A DNA stretch of 8,159 nt from Candidatus Omnitrophota bacterium. Its GTDB lineage: Bacteria; Omnitrophota; Gorgyraeia; 2-01-FULL-45-10. Below the pieces are notes generated by a model that saw only the letters and a list, made by a program, of their open reading frames with translations, did no database searches and was not told the DNA's origin. Where the stretch lies: assembly GCA_030691985.1 (NCBI GenBank), contig JAUYDB010000096.1, forward strand, positions 1 through 8,159, in the 5' to 3' direction. Both the position numbers and the translations under genes were made by a program. Positions 1 to 5,788 of the stretch are shown here, piece by piece (position 1 is the first letter of the stretch; each line of letters begins with the position of its first letter).

Positions 1-86
1 GTTTGTCATATTTTATCATAAGTAAGTGGTGATTGCAAGATTTCTCTCTCTTCAATGTTCCCTTACCTTCTATGCCGCTTCGCACT

Positions 87-314
87 AAATTTTTACGGGT
101 CCTGTCGCGCGGTCGCCGTTAAGTGATGGCGCGCTCGCATGGGGTGTACAAACGAAGTCCATAGAGGCGGGTATCTGTATGCCCGCAGGATTACCGGACT
201 TCCAACGCCAGATTAGCGGTTAGCTTCAATCGTAATCCTAAGCGGCGGGCACCCCCATCCCATGCTCGCTTGTGCGCGCGTAAAGGCTGGACCGCGCGCC
301 ACCCGTAAAAATTT
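87..314. repeat. Large imperfect inverted repeat / possible structured RNA
   Basis: A 14-base perfect inverted repeat closes this block (AAATTTTTACGGGT at 87-100, complement at 301-314). Further in, 106-114 pairs with 290-298 (CGCGCGGTC), 129-134 with 274-279 and 138-143 with 259-264. Inside lie a 154-160/196-202 pairing (GAAGTCC/GGACTTC) around a compact hairpin at 167-186 (GCGGG...CCCGC). A competing long-range pairing joins 181-194 to 232-250 (GTAATCCT plus GCGGGC), so the two inner folds exclude each other. The block is GC-rich compared with its surroundings and has no open reading frame with a good start. It may be a miniature mobile element or a non-coding RNA gene; the sequence does not decide between them. 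I see nothing assignable in bases 1-86. Confidence 0.6.
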
Positions 315-338
315 CCTCATTCTTCTCCATGAAATTGT

Positions 339-372
339 TCATCTCGTGAAGAGGCAGATACCGACAAGATGA
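339..372. other. Stem-loop between two larger palindromes
   Basis: TCATCTCGT (339-347) pairs with ACAAGATGA (364-372) over nine positions with one wobble, around a 16-base loop. It sits between the 87-314 and 382-550 inverted repeats, so the stretch 87-550 is almost continuously self-complementary. No function can be assigned. Confidence 0.4.
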
Positions 373-381
373 GCGTTGAAT

Positions 382-550
382 GGCCTTATGGCCATGGGGG
401 TTCAAGCCGTATAAATTTTGTTAACGACGCACTACCCCGAAACTTTTATGACCGTTATATCCATGGCGAAGGTAAAGCCTAAAATAACTAAAACAAAATA
501 ATGCAATCCTCGATAACAAAATTAGGCGAAGCCCCCTGGCCATAAGGCCA
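382..550. repeat. Long imperfect inverted repeat, possible MITE-like element
   Basis: The outer arms are GGCCTTATGGCCA followed by a G-run (382-400) and the matching C-run plus TGGCCATAAGGCC (532-550), differing by one extra base. The pairing resumes inside: AATTTTGTTAACGA (413-426) pairs with TCGATAACAAAATT (511-524) with one mismatch. In total about 40 bases per arm are complementary, with small bulges. The arm word GGCCTTATGGCC is itself a short palindrome. There is no transposase and no clear target-site duplication. I read it as a non-autonomous palindromic element or a structured RNA. Bases 551-641 hold nothing assignable. Confidence 0.6.
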
Positions 551-641
551 AGAGAGGATTAGAGCCAGTCAATCTGCTCTATCGGATGGGATGAAAAATT
601 TTGTTCTTTCCGTTAATCATGAAAAAGTAAGCTTTTGTCTA

Positions 642-670
642 TTGACTATGCCAGAAAAGGTATGTATACT
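642..670 (+). promoter_or_regulatory. Sigma70-type promoter for the riboswitch transcript
   Basis: TTGACT (642-647) and TATACT (665-670) are separated by exactly 17 bases, each one mismatch from consensus. Transcription would start near 677, about 50 bases before the c-di-GMP aptamer, which is a natural leader arrangement. A second TATAAT at 671-676 lies at the wrong distance (23 bases) from this -35 box. Confidence 0.8.
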
Positions 671-726
671 TATAATTGGAAAAGATGGAAATTGCTCTTT
701 GTGACAATTGTGTAGAGTAACAACCG

Positions 727-808
727 ATAAAGGTAAACCATTTGAAAGAATGGGACGCAAAGCCACAGGCCTACGGTCTGTAAAGACTATGGCAGCTGGG
801 TTGCCGAA
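727..808 (+). promoter_or_regulatory. Cyclic-di-GMP class I riboswitch (GEMM-I)
   Basis: This is an mRNA aptamer for the second messenger c-di-GMP. Conserved blocks occur in the expected order. P1 pairs GGTAA (732-736) with TTGCC (801-805). P2 pairs CCATT with AATGG around a GAAA tetraloop (743-748 region). The core GGGACGCAAAGCC follows at 752-764. P3 carries the tetraloop-receptor halves CCTACG (770-775) and TATGG (788-792), around GTCT/AGAC capped by GTAA (776-787). The 3' core GGCAGCTGGGTTGCC is at 791-805. This matches the GEMM-I family closely. It lies in the leader of the RHH-like gene at 1087, and an intrinsic terminator 65 bases further on is the likely expression platform. Confidence 0.95.
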
Positions 809-872
809 GTGCGACTCCTCGGTTTCGTTTGAGGTTTTATACCCTTGAGCGTGACAGAGAGCCAAGGTGACT

Positions 873-897
873 AGCCAGGTTTTGCCTGGCTTTTTTT
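873..897 (+). terminator. Intrinsic terminator downstream of the riboswitch
   Basis: AGCCAGG (873-879) pairs with CCTGGCT (885-891) around a 5-base loop and is followed by a run of T. It lies about 65 bases after the aptamer and about 190 bases before the first coding start, so it is placed to act as the switch's expression platform. The 3' arm could alternatively pair with AGCTGGG (794-800) in the aptamer's 3' core (7 pairs, two wobbles). Confidence 0.85.
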
Positions 898-936
898 GTT
901 TTTTGCCCTGTTGCCTGGCTAAGCGTACTGCTAAAA

Positions 937-976
937 GCCCTATTCTTCAAGGCGGTGAACCTTTGAGGGATAGGGC
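937..976 (+). other. Leader stem-loop
   Basis: GCCCTATTCTTCAAGG (937-952) pairs with the strand 960-976 over sixteen positions with two wobbles and one bulged T, around a 7-base loop. No T-run follows, so it is not a standard terminator. It lies in the untranslated leader between the riboswitch terminator and the RHH-like gene. It may be an RNA processing or stability element, or a repeat. Confidence 0.5.
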
Positions 977-1014
977 GTTGTTGTTAGCGAGTCGAAAACT
1001 CAAGATTAGCTTTT

Positions 1015-1071
1015 AGCTTTCAGCCGTCAGCTTTCAGCTTTTTTTGCTGAAGACTAACGGCTGACAAAGCT
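1015..1071. repeat. Palindrome built of iterated AGCTTTCAGC words, just before the RHH-like gene
   Basis: TCAGCCGTCAGCTTTCAGC (1020-1038) pairs with 1046-1064 with three mismatches around a loop of seven T. The stem is prolonged by AGCTTT (1015-1020) and AAAGCT (1066-1071). The arms are made of near-repeats of AGCTTTCAGC/GTCAGC, as in short interspersed repeats. It ends 15 bases before the start codon at 1087, so in RNA form it would stand directly upstream of the ribosome binding site (GAGG, 1077-1080). Confidence 0.65.
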
Positions 1072-1086
1072 ATAACGAGGCGCAAA

Positions 1087-1365
1087 ATGAAAACCGATGA
1101 GAAATTTGAAAGGGTCATAACATTGCTTAACAGGGCCGATATCGATTACCTTGATACTATCGGCAAGGACTCTCTTTTCACAACCGGGACAAAATTATCG
1201 AGGATAAAGATAATACGCGCAATGATAGAGGCAGTGATGGAACTTGGCATAAAAGGTCGCGGCATTGGGAATGAGGCGGGCCTAAAGGAGGAGATATTAA
1301 AGAAGGCCGCCTCCCATGCTGTGACCGGGCTAAAGGAGAAGAGGGGCGATAGGTTTAGCGTATAA
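1087..1365 (+). CDS. Ribbon-helix-helix-like small DNA-binding protein
   Basis: The product is 92 residues long. The first half fits a ribbon-helix-helix (CopG/Arc-type) fold: a short strand (residues 8-14, ERVITLL), helix A (about 16-31), a turn (TTGTKLS), and a basic amphipathic helix B (about 37-54, with Ser-Arg...Ile-Ile-Arg-Ala-Met-Ile). The remainder is charged and probably helical. RHH proteins are dimeric regulators or antitoxins; no toxin-like partner is visible here. The start is ATG at 1087 with GAGG six bases upstream. It is the first gene behind the c-di-GMP riboswitch and terminator, so its synthesis should respond to c-di-GMP. Its targets are unknown; the adjacent minus-strand surface cluster and its own operon are candidates. 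The fold call rests on pattern recognition without a database search. Confidence 0.65.
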   Translation: MKTDEKFERVITLLNRADIDYLDTIGKDSLFTTGTKLSRIKIIRAMIEAVMELGIKGRGIGNEAGLKEEILKKAASHAVTGLKEKRGDRFSV

Positions 1366-1374
1366 CGTATAGAA

Positions 1375-1388
1375 AAGTCGCGCGACTT
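1375..1388. promoter_or_regulatory. Perfect 14-base palindrome, candidate operator
   Basis: AAGTCGCGCGACTT is a perfect palindrome located 10 bases after the stop codon of the RHH-like gene and 58 bases before the next start. Dimeric RHH proteins often bind short palindromes, so an operator is conceivable. I found no second full copy near the other promoters in this window, so the assignment is weak. Confidence 0.25.
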
Positions 1389-1445
1389 ACTATCTGCTAA
1401 CCTCTTAACTTGTCGGCTGACTCAACCAGACAGGAGGCAAATAAA

Positions 1446-1724
1446 ATGAAATCACTCAAGATATTGTTAATATGTTTTTTGACAGCTGCTATGGCAGGCG
1501 TTATGGCGGGTGAAATATTCGCGGGGGAAACGCGAACGCTCACAACGATGATAATTATAACTGTGAAACCGGCTGAGACAATGGCCGCGAAAGCCCCGGC
1601 AGGGCTTGAGGACCTGTATAAGACAGCCCTCGCCCAGAGCACGCAGAACAGGTTTGTCAAGATCGAAGAGCCGATAAACACGCCCAGCGGCATAGGCAGA
1701 TACACGATGTCGGAAAAACTGTAA
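1446..1724 (+). CDS. Small secreted protein of unknown function
   Basis: The product is 92 residues long with a clear Sec signal peptide: Lys at 2 and 5, a hydrophobic core to about residue 21, and likely cleavage after IFA at about 26. I place the start at ATG 1446 because AGGAGG (1432-1437) lies eight bases upstream. A longer frame from ATG 1410 would put that Shine-Dalgarno inside the coding region. The mature part (about 66 residues) has a hydrophobic beta-like strand (TLTTMIIITV, 31-40), a short helical stretch and a C-terminal strand GRYTMSEKL. That ending resembles the (Y/W)TMTE endings of the minus-strand subunits, perhaps by chance. It is probably co-transcribed with the RHH-like gene 81 bases upstream and so sits under the c-di-GMP riboswitch. 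I do not recognise a named family. Confidence 0.7.
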   Translation: MKSLKILLICFLTAAMAGVMAGEIFAGETRTLTTMIIITVKPAETMAAKAPAGLEDLYKTALAQSTQNRFVKIEEPINTPSGIGRYTMSEKL

Positions 1725-1785
1725 CGGTTCGGGGAAATAGGGGGACACAATACCGTAATAGATCAGAGTTTTAAGAGACGGTGAT

Positions 1786-1843
1786 AAAAAGGGGTCTGAC
1801 CCAACTAAGTCTATTATGCGCTGAATGGGTCTGACCCCTTTTT
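1786..1843. repeat. REP-like palindrome, copy A (GGGTCTGACCC type)
   Basis: AAAAAGGGGTCTGACCC (1786-1802) and GGGTCTGACCCCTTTTT (1827-1843) are complementary except at the centre. Each arm also contains its own 11-base palindrome GGGTC-W-GACCC. The 24-base loop holds GTCTATT and ends in TGAAT, shared in inverted orientation with copy B. The T-run on either strand could let it terminate the transcript of the secreted-protein gene at 1446-1724. REP sequences of this kind are usually mobilised in trans by Y1 (RAYT) transposases; none is present here. Confidence 0.75.
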
Positions 1844-1862
1844 ATAGATAGCTTGCTATGCC

Positions 1863-1922
1863 AAAAAATGGGGTCAGACCCATTCAATAAGCAATAGACG
1901 CGCTGGGTCAGACCCCATTTTT
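1863..1922. repeat. REP-like palindrome, copy B (GGGTCAGACCC type)
   Basis: The A-run plus TGGGGTCAGACCC (1863-1880) pairs with GGGTCAGACCCCATTTTT (1905-1922). The loop contains AATAGACGC and begins ATTCA, which matches the reverse complement of copy A's loop. The two copies therefore form an inverted pair 19 bases apart, like a bacterial interspersed mosaic element. Confidence 0.75.
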
Positions 1923-1978
1923 CTTACGAAGCTCTTATAACACTGGGTTATTACGTCCCCCGATTTCCTTTAATCTGC

Positions 1979-2040
1979 AAAAAAATAGGGACATTCCCAA
2001 TCAATATGAGATAGACGCTTATGGGACAGTCCCTATTTTT
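1979..2040. terminator. Bidirectional terminator made from a third REP-like palindrome (copy C)
   Basis: AAAAAATAGGGAC (ending 1992) pairs with GTCCCTATTTTTT (2029-2041), and inner words TTCCCA/TGGGACA extend the stem. Both strands end in a T-run, so it can terminate both the minus-strand usher gene, whose stop codon is at 2051, and plus-strand transcription from the left. The loop carries ATAGACGC as in copy B, so it belongs to the same architecture although its arm word is GGGACWGTCCC rather than GGGTCWGACCC. Confidence 0.75.
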
Positions 2041-2050
2041 TAATGCCTTC

Positions 2051-4819
2051 CTACTCCTTGTCGAAACTCTGTATCTCGATAACGCGCGGCGCAAATACGA
2101 AGTTTGTATCGTCTATGATTTCTTTTTCGTGTAAGCTCACTGCTGCCTTTTCGGGTGAGCTTATTTTATAATCTCTCGATACGGTCTCGAGGTCAATGGC
2201 TACAACATGTTCTCCCGGATAGATATAGTCAACAGTGTATGTGCCGTCGGAATACACAGCCGTTTCCTTGCCGCTCGGGGTAAGATAAATCCTGGCGTTG
2301 GCGATCGGCTCGTCTATGTCCTTATCGTAAATCCCGTTCCCATTCACGTCTATATATACAATGCCCTTGATTTTGCCCGTCGATACTATAGGAAATTCGA
2401 CGTATGCCGTGCCGAGCGACGGGGCCGTAACAGACTTCACCGGCACGTCGCCTCTCACAGCCATCTCAAGCGGCATATTCGAAAGGTCAACCTTTACTTT
2501 CCTTTCACCCGGCACGACCTTCCAGATATGCGCTATGCCTTTCGAGTTCGTGTAGGCGGCGCGCCCTTTAACCACGTTAACACGCACGCCTTTTATGCCC
2601 GGCTCGCCCTTGTCAAATCTGCCGTTAGAGTTCAGGTCTCTATAGACAAACGCCTGAACCGCGCTCCACTTGTCGGGCGAGCGCACATCAAATATGTGGC
2701 GCAATTTGAACAAAAGCGTATAGTGTTTTGTCGTCTGGTGCTTCGAGTCATACAGATCGAAGTCGCTTAAATTGTAGTCAAAGTTCCATGTCGTCACAGC
2801 GCTCGATTTATACTCCATGCCGCACAATAAATTCATCATGGCGGTATCCTGAAAAGCCTCTCTCTGTGTGGTAAAAACCCTCCAGTCGATATTGCCGCTT
2901 AAGAAATTTGTCAGGTTCCACCTGGCGCCGAGGCTTGTATTCAAGAGCGTCGTCGTGTAGCTCGCGGCCGCAATGGTCTTCGTCTTTCTTATATCCTGAT
3001 AGAGCCTGATATACGAGTAATTAAATTCAGGGAAAAACTGAAAGACGGTAACCGAGTAGGAATCCGTGAATGAGCCGCCGGTCGTCGTCCCGAACGGCTC
3101 TAACCTGTAATGGTCATAGCTTAACTGGAGCGTCGTAGAGGCCCAGTTTTTTGTATAATCTACACGGTAATCTTTGTATCTTGAGCCGTTTATGTCAACA
3201 TCCCCTCCGAGAGACTTGGACTCTGTCAGGTTAAATGAAAAATTGATATTCTGCTGCCATGGCAGCAATAGCCCTGTGCTTACTGCAAAGCTATTTTCGT
3301 AATTAGTAGGTATGCGCGGATCACGCTCGATATTATTACGGTTTACCCTTCCGGAAAGGCCGCCGTACCAGTTGGGCGAAAACCTGGCGCTGGATGAGAA
3401 GTCGATCTGCTCGAAGTCCTGGTAATTCGACGGTATGCCTATGGACGCGTACTGCTGCCCGACCTTCTCATAGGCCATATTGAACGAATAGAGCTTCTCG
3501 TTCAACAACGTCCCTATCTTCCAGTTGGTGTCTATAAAACGTTTGTTGACATAATTATCCGGGCAGTAATTTGAGAGGGCCTGCGTATAGAACAGATCCC
3601 ATTTCGGGTAGAGATGGATTGTAGAGTCTAAAAGCATGACAAAATTACGCCTCGGATAGTCGGTCTTACTAGACTTCGACTGGGTCTCCGCGTGGGCCTG
3701 ATTCCATATAATAGCGCCGCTTATATTGAAGAGATCGCGCAAGGAAGTATATTCCTGGCGCAGGTAGTATATGTTGCCGTAATACCTCACCGCGCCCACA
3801 GCGGCGGGGCCCGAGACTGTGTTGTCGGTCTCGCCGACGATAAATGTCGTCTTGTGCGGGCTATAGATCAAAGTCGCCTCTCCTCCGAAATACGGCTGTG
3901 TCTGGGATCTTAGCTGCGGCAGGGCAAGGTAATTATCGAGGACTTTCAGCTGGATATCTTTTCTGTAGAGGCTGGCGAATTCGCCGTCTTCTTTAAAGCG
4001 CTGTTTCCCAACGCTCCTTACATCATCCATCCTCAGGTGGCCTTCGGCGTTAAAGTCATAAATCCTGCCGCTTAAGTACCAGTCCGCCTGCCTGGTCCTG
4101 TCGTGGGCAAATTTATCCTCCAGATAGCTAAGCGTAGTATCAACTTTCAGATCTACATCCCTCTGATATTCGGGCGGCAATAGCTCCTCTATTATGTCCG
4201 GAGGGGGCAGGGGTTTAACCTCTATAGCGGCTTTAAGTTCCTCTTTTGACGGGGGCGGTTTCGGAAGGCTGAAGGTGGAAAATTCTTCGGCCATGGCCTT
4301 GATAAAATCCACGGTGTTTGTCGATTTATCGTAATTATATGAACAATCTACGACCTGCGCTATCGCGGGAAGAGACATGAAAAAACCGCCTGCGTAAGCC
4401 CTCGGCGCCTCTCCCAGGACAAGGAATGATATTTTATTGACGGTTCCGTCAAGAACGCCCACCTTAAATTCGATCGGCGTTCCGTCATCTATGATTACGG
4501 TAAAGGCGTCCTCGCCCTGCTTTATAAACGTAAGATCGATCCTTTTGATAAACTCGTCCACCGGCACCCATATCTCATCCGCTTTTTTAAAGACGCCCTT
4601 TTCCAGCTTTACGGTATCGCCGCCCGGCAGTGTAAATTTTATATCTTTGTCGGCCACATATCCGGCGAAATCATATCCGGCGCTTTCCTGCTTCTGCGCC
4701 GATACCCAGCCTTCGCCTCCTACGGCTGATTCGGCGTAAGAGCCGGACGCTAACATCGACGTTATTATAAAAACGGCGGCAAATAAATTGTGCAAGCGGA
4801 CGCCGGTGATTCTATCCAT
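2051..4819 (-). CDS. Outer-membrane usher-like beta-barrel protein with SdrD-B-like C-terminal domains
   Basis: The product is 922 residues from ATG at 4819. A GTG at 4840 would add seven residues encoded by a repeat, so I prefer the ATG. A signal peptide ends near SYA at 29. Residues about 50-172 contain two copper-amine-oxidase-N-like units (WVPVDEFI; FFMSLPAIAQ...YNYDKSTNTVDF). A Pro-rich linker (about 185-216) follows, then about 490 residues of alternating aromatic strands typical of an outer-membrane barrel (about 220-712). Two Ig-like SdrD-B/carboxypeptidase-regulatory-like domains (about 719-793 and 816-913) each begin with a calcium-type loop, DLNSNGRFDKGE and DVNGNGIYDKD. Position after a chaperone-like gene and subunit genes suggests it secretes and assembles the subunits. 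It lies behind a terminator (4883-4912), so it probably has its own expression level. Classical FimD homology is not evident by eye. An unrelated barrel protein remains possible. Confidence 0.7.
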   Translation of the reverse strand: MDRITGVRLHNLFAAVFIITSMLASGSYAESAVGGEGWVSAQKQESAGYDFAGYVADKDIKFTLPGGDTVKLEKGVFKKADEIWVPVDEFIKRIDLTFIKQGEDAFTVIIDDGTPIEFKVGVLDGTVNKISFLVLGEAPRAYAGGFFMSLPAIAQVVDCSYNYDKSTNTVDFIKAMAEEFSTFSLPKPPPSKEELKAAIEVKPLPPPDIIEELLPPEYQRDVDLKVDTTLSYLEDKFAHDRTRQADWYLSGRIYDFNAEGHLRMDDVRSVGKQRFKEDGEFASLYRKDIQLKVLDNYLALPQLRSQTQPYFGGEATLIYSPHKTTFIVGETDNTVSGPAAVGAVRYYGNIYYLRQEYTSLRDLFNISGAIIWNQAHAETQSKSSKTDYPRRNFVMLLDSTIHLYPKWDLFYTQALSNYCPDNYVNKRFIDTNWKIGTLLNEKLYSFNMAYEKVGQQYASIGIPSNYQDFEQIDFSSSARFSPNWYGGLSGRVNRNNIERDPRIPTNYENSFAVSTGLLLPWQQNINFSFNLTESKSLGGDVDINGSRYKDYRVDYTKNWASTTLQLSYDHYRLEPFGTTTGGSFTDSYSVTVFQFFPEFNYSYIRLYQDIRKTKTIAAASYTTTLLNTSLGARWNLTNFLSGNIDWRVFTTQREAFQDTAMMNLLCGMEYKSSAVTTWNFDYNLSDFDLYDSKHQTTKHYTLLFKLRHIFDVRSPDKWSAVQAFVYRDLNSNGRFDKGEPGIKGVRVNVVKGRAAYTNSKGIAHIWKVVPGERKVKVDLSNMPLEMAVRGDVPVKSVTAPSLGTAYVEFPIVSTGKIKGIVYIDVNGNGIYDKDIDEPIANARIYLTPSGKETAVYSDGTYTVDYIYPGEHVVAIDLETVSRDYKISSPEKAAVSLHEKEIIDDTNFVFAPRVIEIQSFDKE

Positions 4820-4835
4820 TCCGGTTACTATCCCC

Positions 4836-4870
4836 CTCACCCTTGCCCTCTCCCCGTTGGGGAGAGGGAA
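4836..4870. repeat. CCCTCACCCT...CCCTCTCCCC hairpin repeat upstream of the usher gene
   Basis: CCCTCTCCCC (4846-4855) and GGGGAGAGGG (4859-4868) form a 10-pair hairpin with a 3-base loop, preceded by CCCTCACCCT. This word combination is a widespread intergenic repeat in bacteria. On the minus strand it lies about 20-50 bases before the usher start, and its AGGGGG end (4832-4837) is the only Shine-Dalgarno-like sequence for ATG 4819, at an unusual 12-base spacing. It may affect usher translation. Confidence 0.7.
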
Positions 4871-4882
4871 TTTTGAGTTTAT

Positions 4883-4912
4883 AAAAAAAGGGATATTTTC
4901 TATCCCTTTTTT
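4883..4912. terminator. Strong (bidirectional) intrinsic terminator between chaperone and usher genes
   Basis: GGGATA (4890-4895) and TATCCC (4901-4906) form the GC core around a 5-base loop, with seven A on one side and six T on the other. It therefore works on both strands. On the minus strand it lies 50 bases after the chaperone-like gene and 64 bases before the usher-like gene. Read-through or an unseen promoter is needed for usher expression; I see no convincing promoter in the gap. Confidence 0.8.
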
Positions 4913-4961
4913 AAAGTATTATATATTCAATTTTTTGCGCTTCTTCGTTTTATGCTCCAGG

Positions 4962-5765
4962 CTATTCTATCTTAAACTTGGACTGGCCGCCCAACAGCGC
5001 CTCGCCGCCGTAATCGAGGACTAACTGCGCGTAATACTCGCCCTTCGCGAGTTTCGCCGAGTCCTTGTAATAAACGGTAAACTTTCTGCTGGTCTTGGGG
5101 AGCACTCCGGATTTCTCTTTATTCACGTCGATCGCCGTAATTTCTTTTTTGGCGCCGTCGATTATCTTTATCGTTCCGAAAGGCCGGACAAGGATATTGC
5201 TGTCATTGTACACAGTCCATGATATGCCAAAACCCTTCTCTTTATCCTCACCCGTAGTCATTCCGGTAATCTTCGCCTTGACGACCTTAGTCCCTTCCAC
5301 AGTCACTAAAAGTATCGCCCCAAGCCGGACATTTACCGTCGCGCCGACCTCTTTCGCCTGCGATGGCGGCGCGATCGTCTCAAAAAATATCACGCCGTAA
5401 CGGCCGCCTTTGGCGTCTTTGGGCACCGATATAATATACCTGACGGCTTCCTGTTTTCCCGGCGGTATATCAAATTCGGTAGGCCCTATTTTTATCCAGC
5501 CGCCCAGCGACCACGGAGTGGATCCAAGCGCCAGAAAGTCATTAGAGCCGTCGGGCAGGTATACGAGATCCTGAATATACGCCTTTATGCGGGCTGAGCC
5601 TGTTTCATCATAATTTAAAACCGTGATGACGCCTGTCTTCTCTTCCCCCGGTTTTACGCTTATCTCGGCCCGGGCAGGGTCTATGTTCATCTTCATGGCC
5701 CACGCCGCGGCTGAGAATACGCTGACTATAGCTAACATCGCGAGACAGGATTTAAGTATTTTCAC
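4962..5765 (-). CDS. Periplasmic Ig-fold chaperone-like protein (PapD-like / DUF916-DUF3324-like)
   Basis: The product is 267 residues from GTG at 5765, chosen because AAGGAGG (5771-5777) lies five bases upstream; a longer frame from 5807 runs into repeat DNA. The signal peptide ends near AWA at 23. Domain 1 (about 26-130) reads as an Ig-like strand sandwich: ISVKPGEEKTGVITVLN, a WIKIGP...PPGKQ turn and GGRYGVIFFE, a pattern seen in WxL-interacting DUF916 proteins and fimbrial chaperones. Domain 2 (about 160-267) has WTVYND.., PFGTIKI.DG, VLPKTSRKF and GEYYAQLVLDYGG, like DUF3324. Unlike Gram-positive WxL-interacting proteins it has no C-terminal membrane helix, so it should be soluble in the periplasm. 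It follows three subunit-like genes and precedes the usher-like gene, as expected for a subunit chaperone. Family choice between PapD-like and DUF916-like is uncertain. Confidence 0.75.
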   Translation of the reverse strand: MKILKSCLAMLAIVSVFSAAAWAMKMNIDPARAEISVKPGEEKTGVITVLNYDETGSARIKAYIQDLVYLPDGSNDFLALGSTPWSLGGWIKIGPTEFDIPPGKQEAVRYIISVPKDAKGGRYGVIFFETIAPPSQAKEVGATVNVRLGAILLVTVEGTKVVKAKITGMTTGEDKEKGFGISWTVYNDSNILVRPFGTIKIIDGAKKEITAIDVNKEKSGVLPKTSRKFTVYYKDSAKLAKGEYYAQLVLDYGGEALLGGQSKFKIE

Positions 5766-5788
5766 CAAAACCTCCTTATCATTAAAAT

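Larger units (their letters stand above)
1733..1968. repeat. Outer inverted repeat enclosing two REP-like elements
   Basis: The left arm (1733-1754, core GGAAATAGGGGGAC) matches the reverse complement of the right arm (1946-1968, core GTCCCCCGATTTCC) with about three substitutions and one indel. The two GGGGTC-type palindromes at 1786-1843 and 1863-1922 lie inside it, so the structure is nested. No gene is present in 1725-2050. Confidence 0.55.

Noticed and set aside
154..202. Resemblance to RNase P RNA words on the minus strand (GGAAGTCCGG and ACAGATACCCGCC)
   Set aside because: The two words are only about 20 bases apart, whereas in RNase P RNA they are several hundred apart, and other conserved parts are absent.
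382..550. Integron attC site
   Set aside because: The inverted repeat is far longer than a typical attC core, the characteristic GTTRRRY/RYYYAAC ends are not evident, and no cassette gene or integrase accompanies it.
617..865. Minus-strand reading frame of 82 codons
   Set aside because: It runs antisense through the promoter and the c-di-GMP riboswitch, which fully explain this sequence.
1397..1750. Minus-strand reading frames opposite the secreted-peptide gene (117 and 93 codons)
   Set aside because: They lie antisense to a gene with a clear Shine-Dalgarno and signal peptide, and their products look like low-quality shadow translations.
1733..2040. CRISPR array
   Set aside because: The repeats are palindromic, inverted, unequal in arm sequence and irregularly spaced, with shared rather than unique sequence between arms.
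2207..2770. Plus-strand reading frame of 187 codons inside the usher gene
   Set aside because: It is a shadow of the coding usher strand, with no ribosome binding site and no family resemblance.
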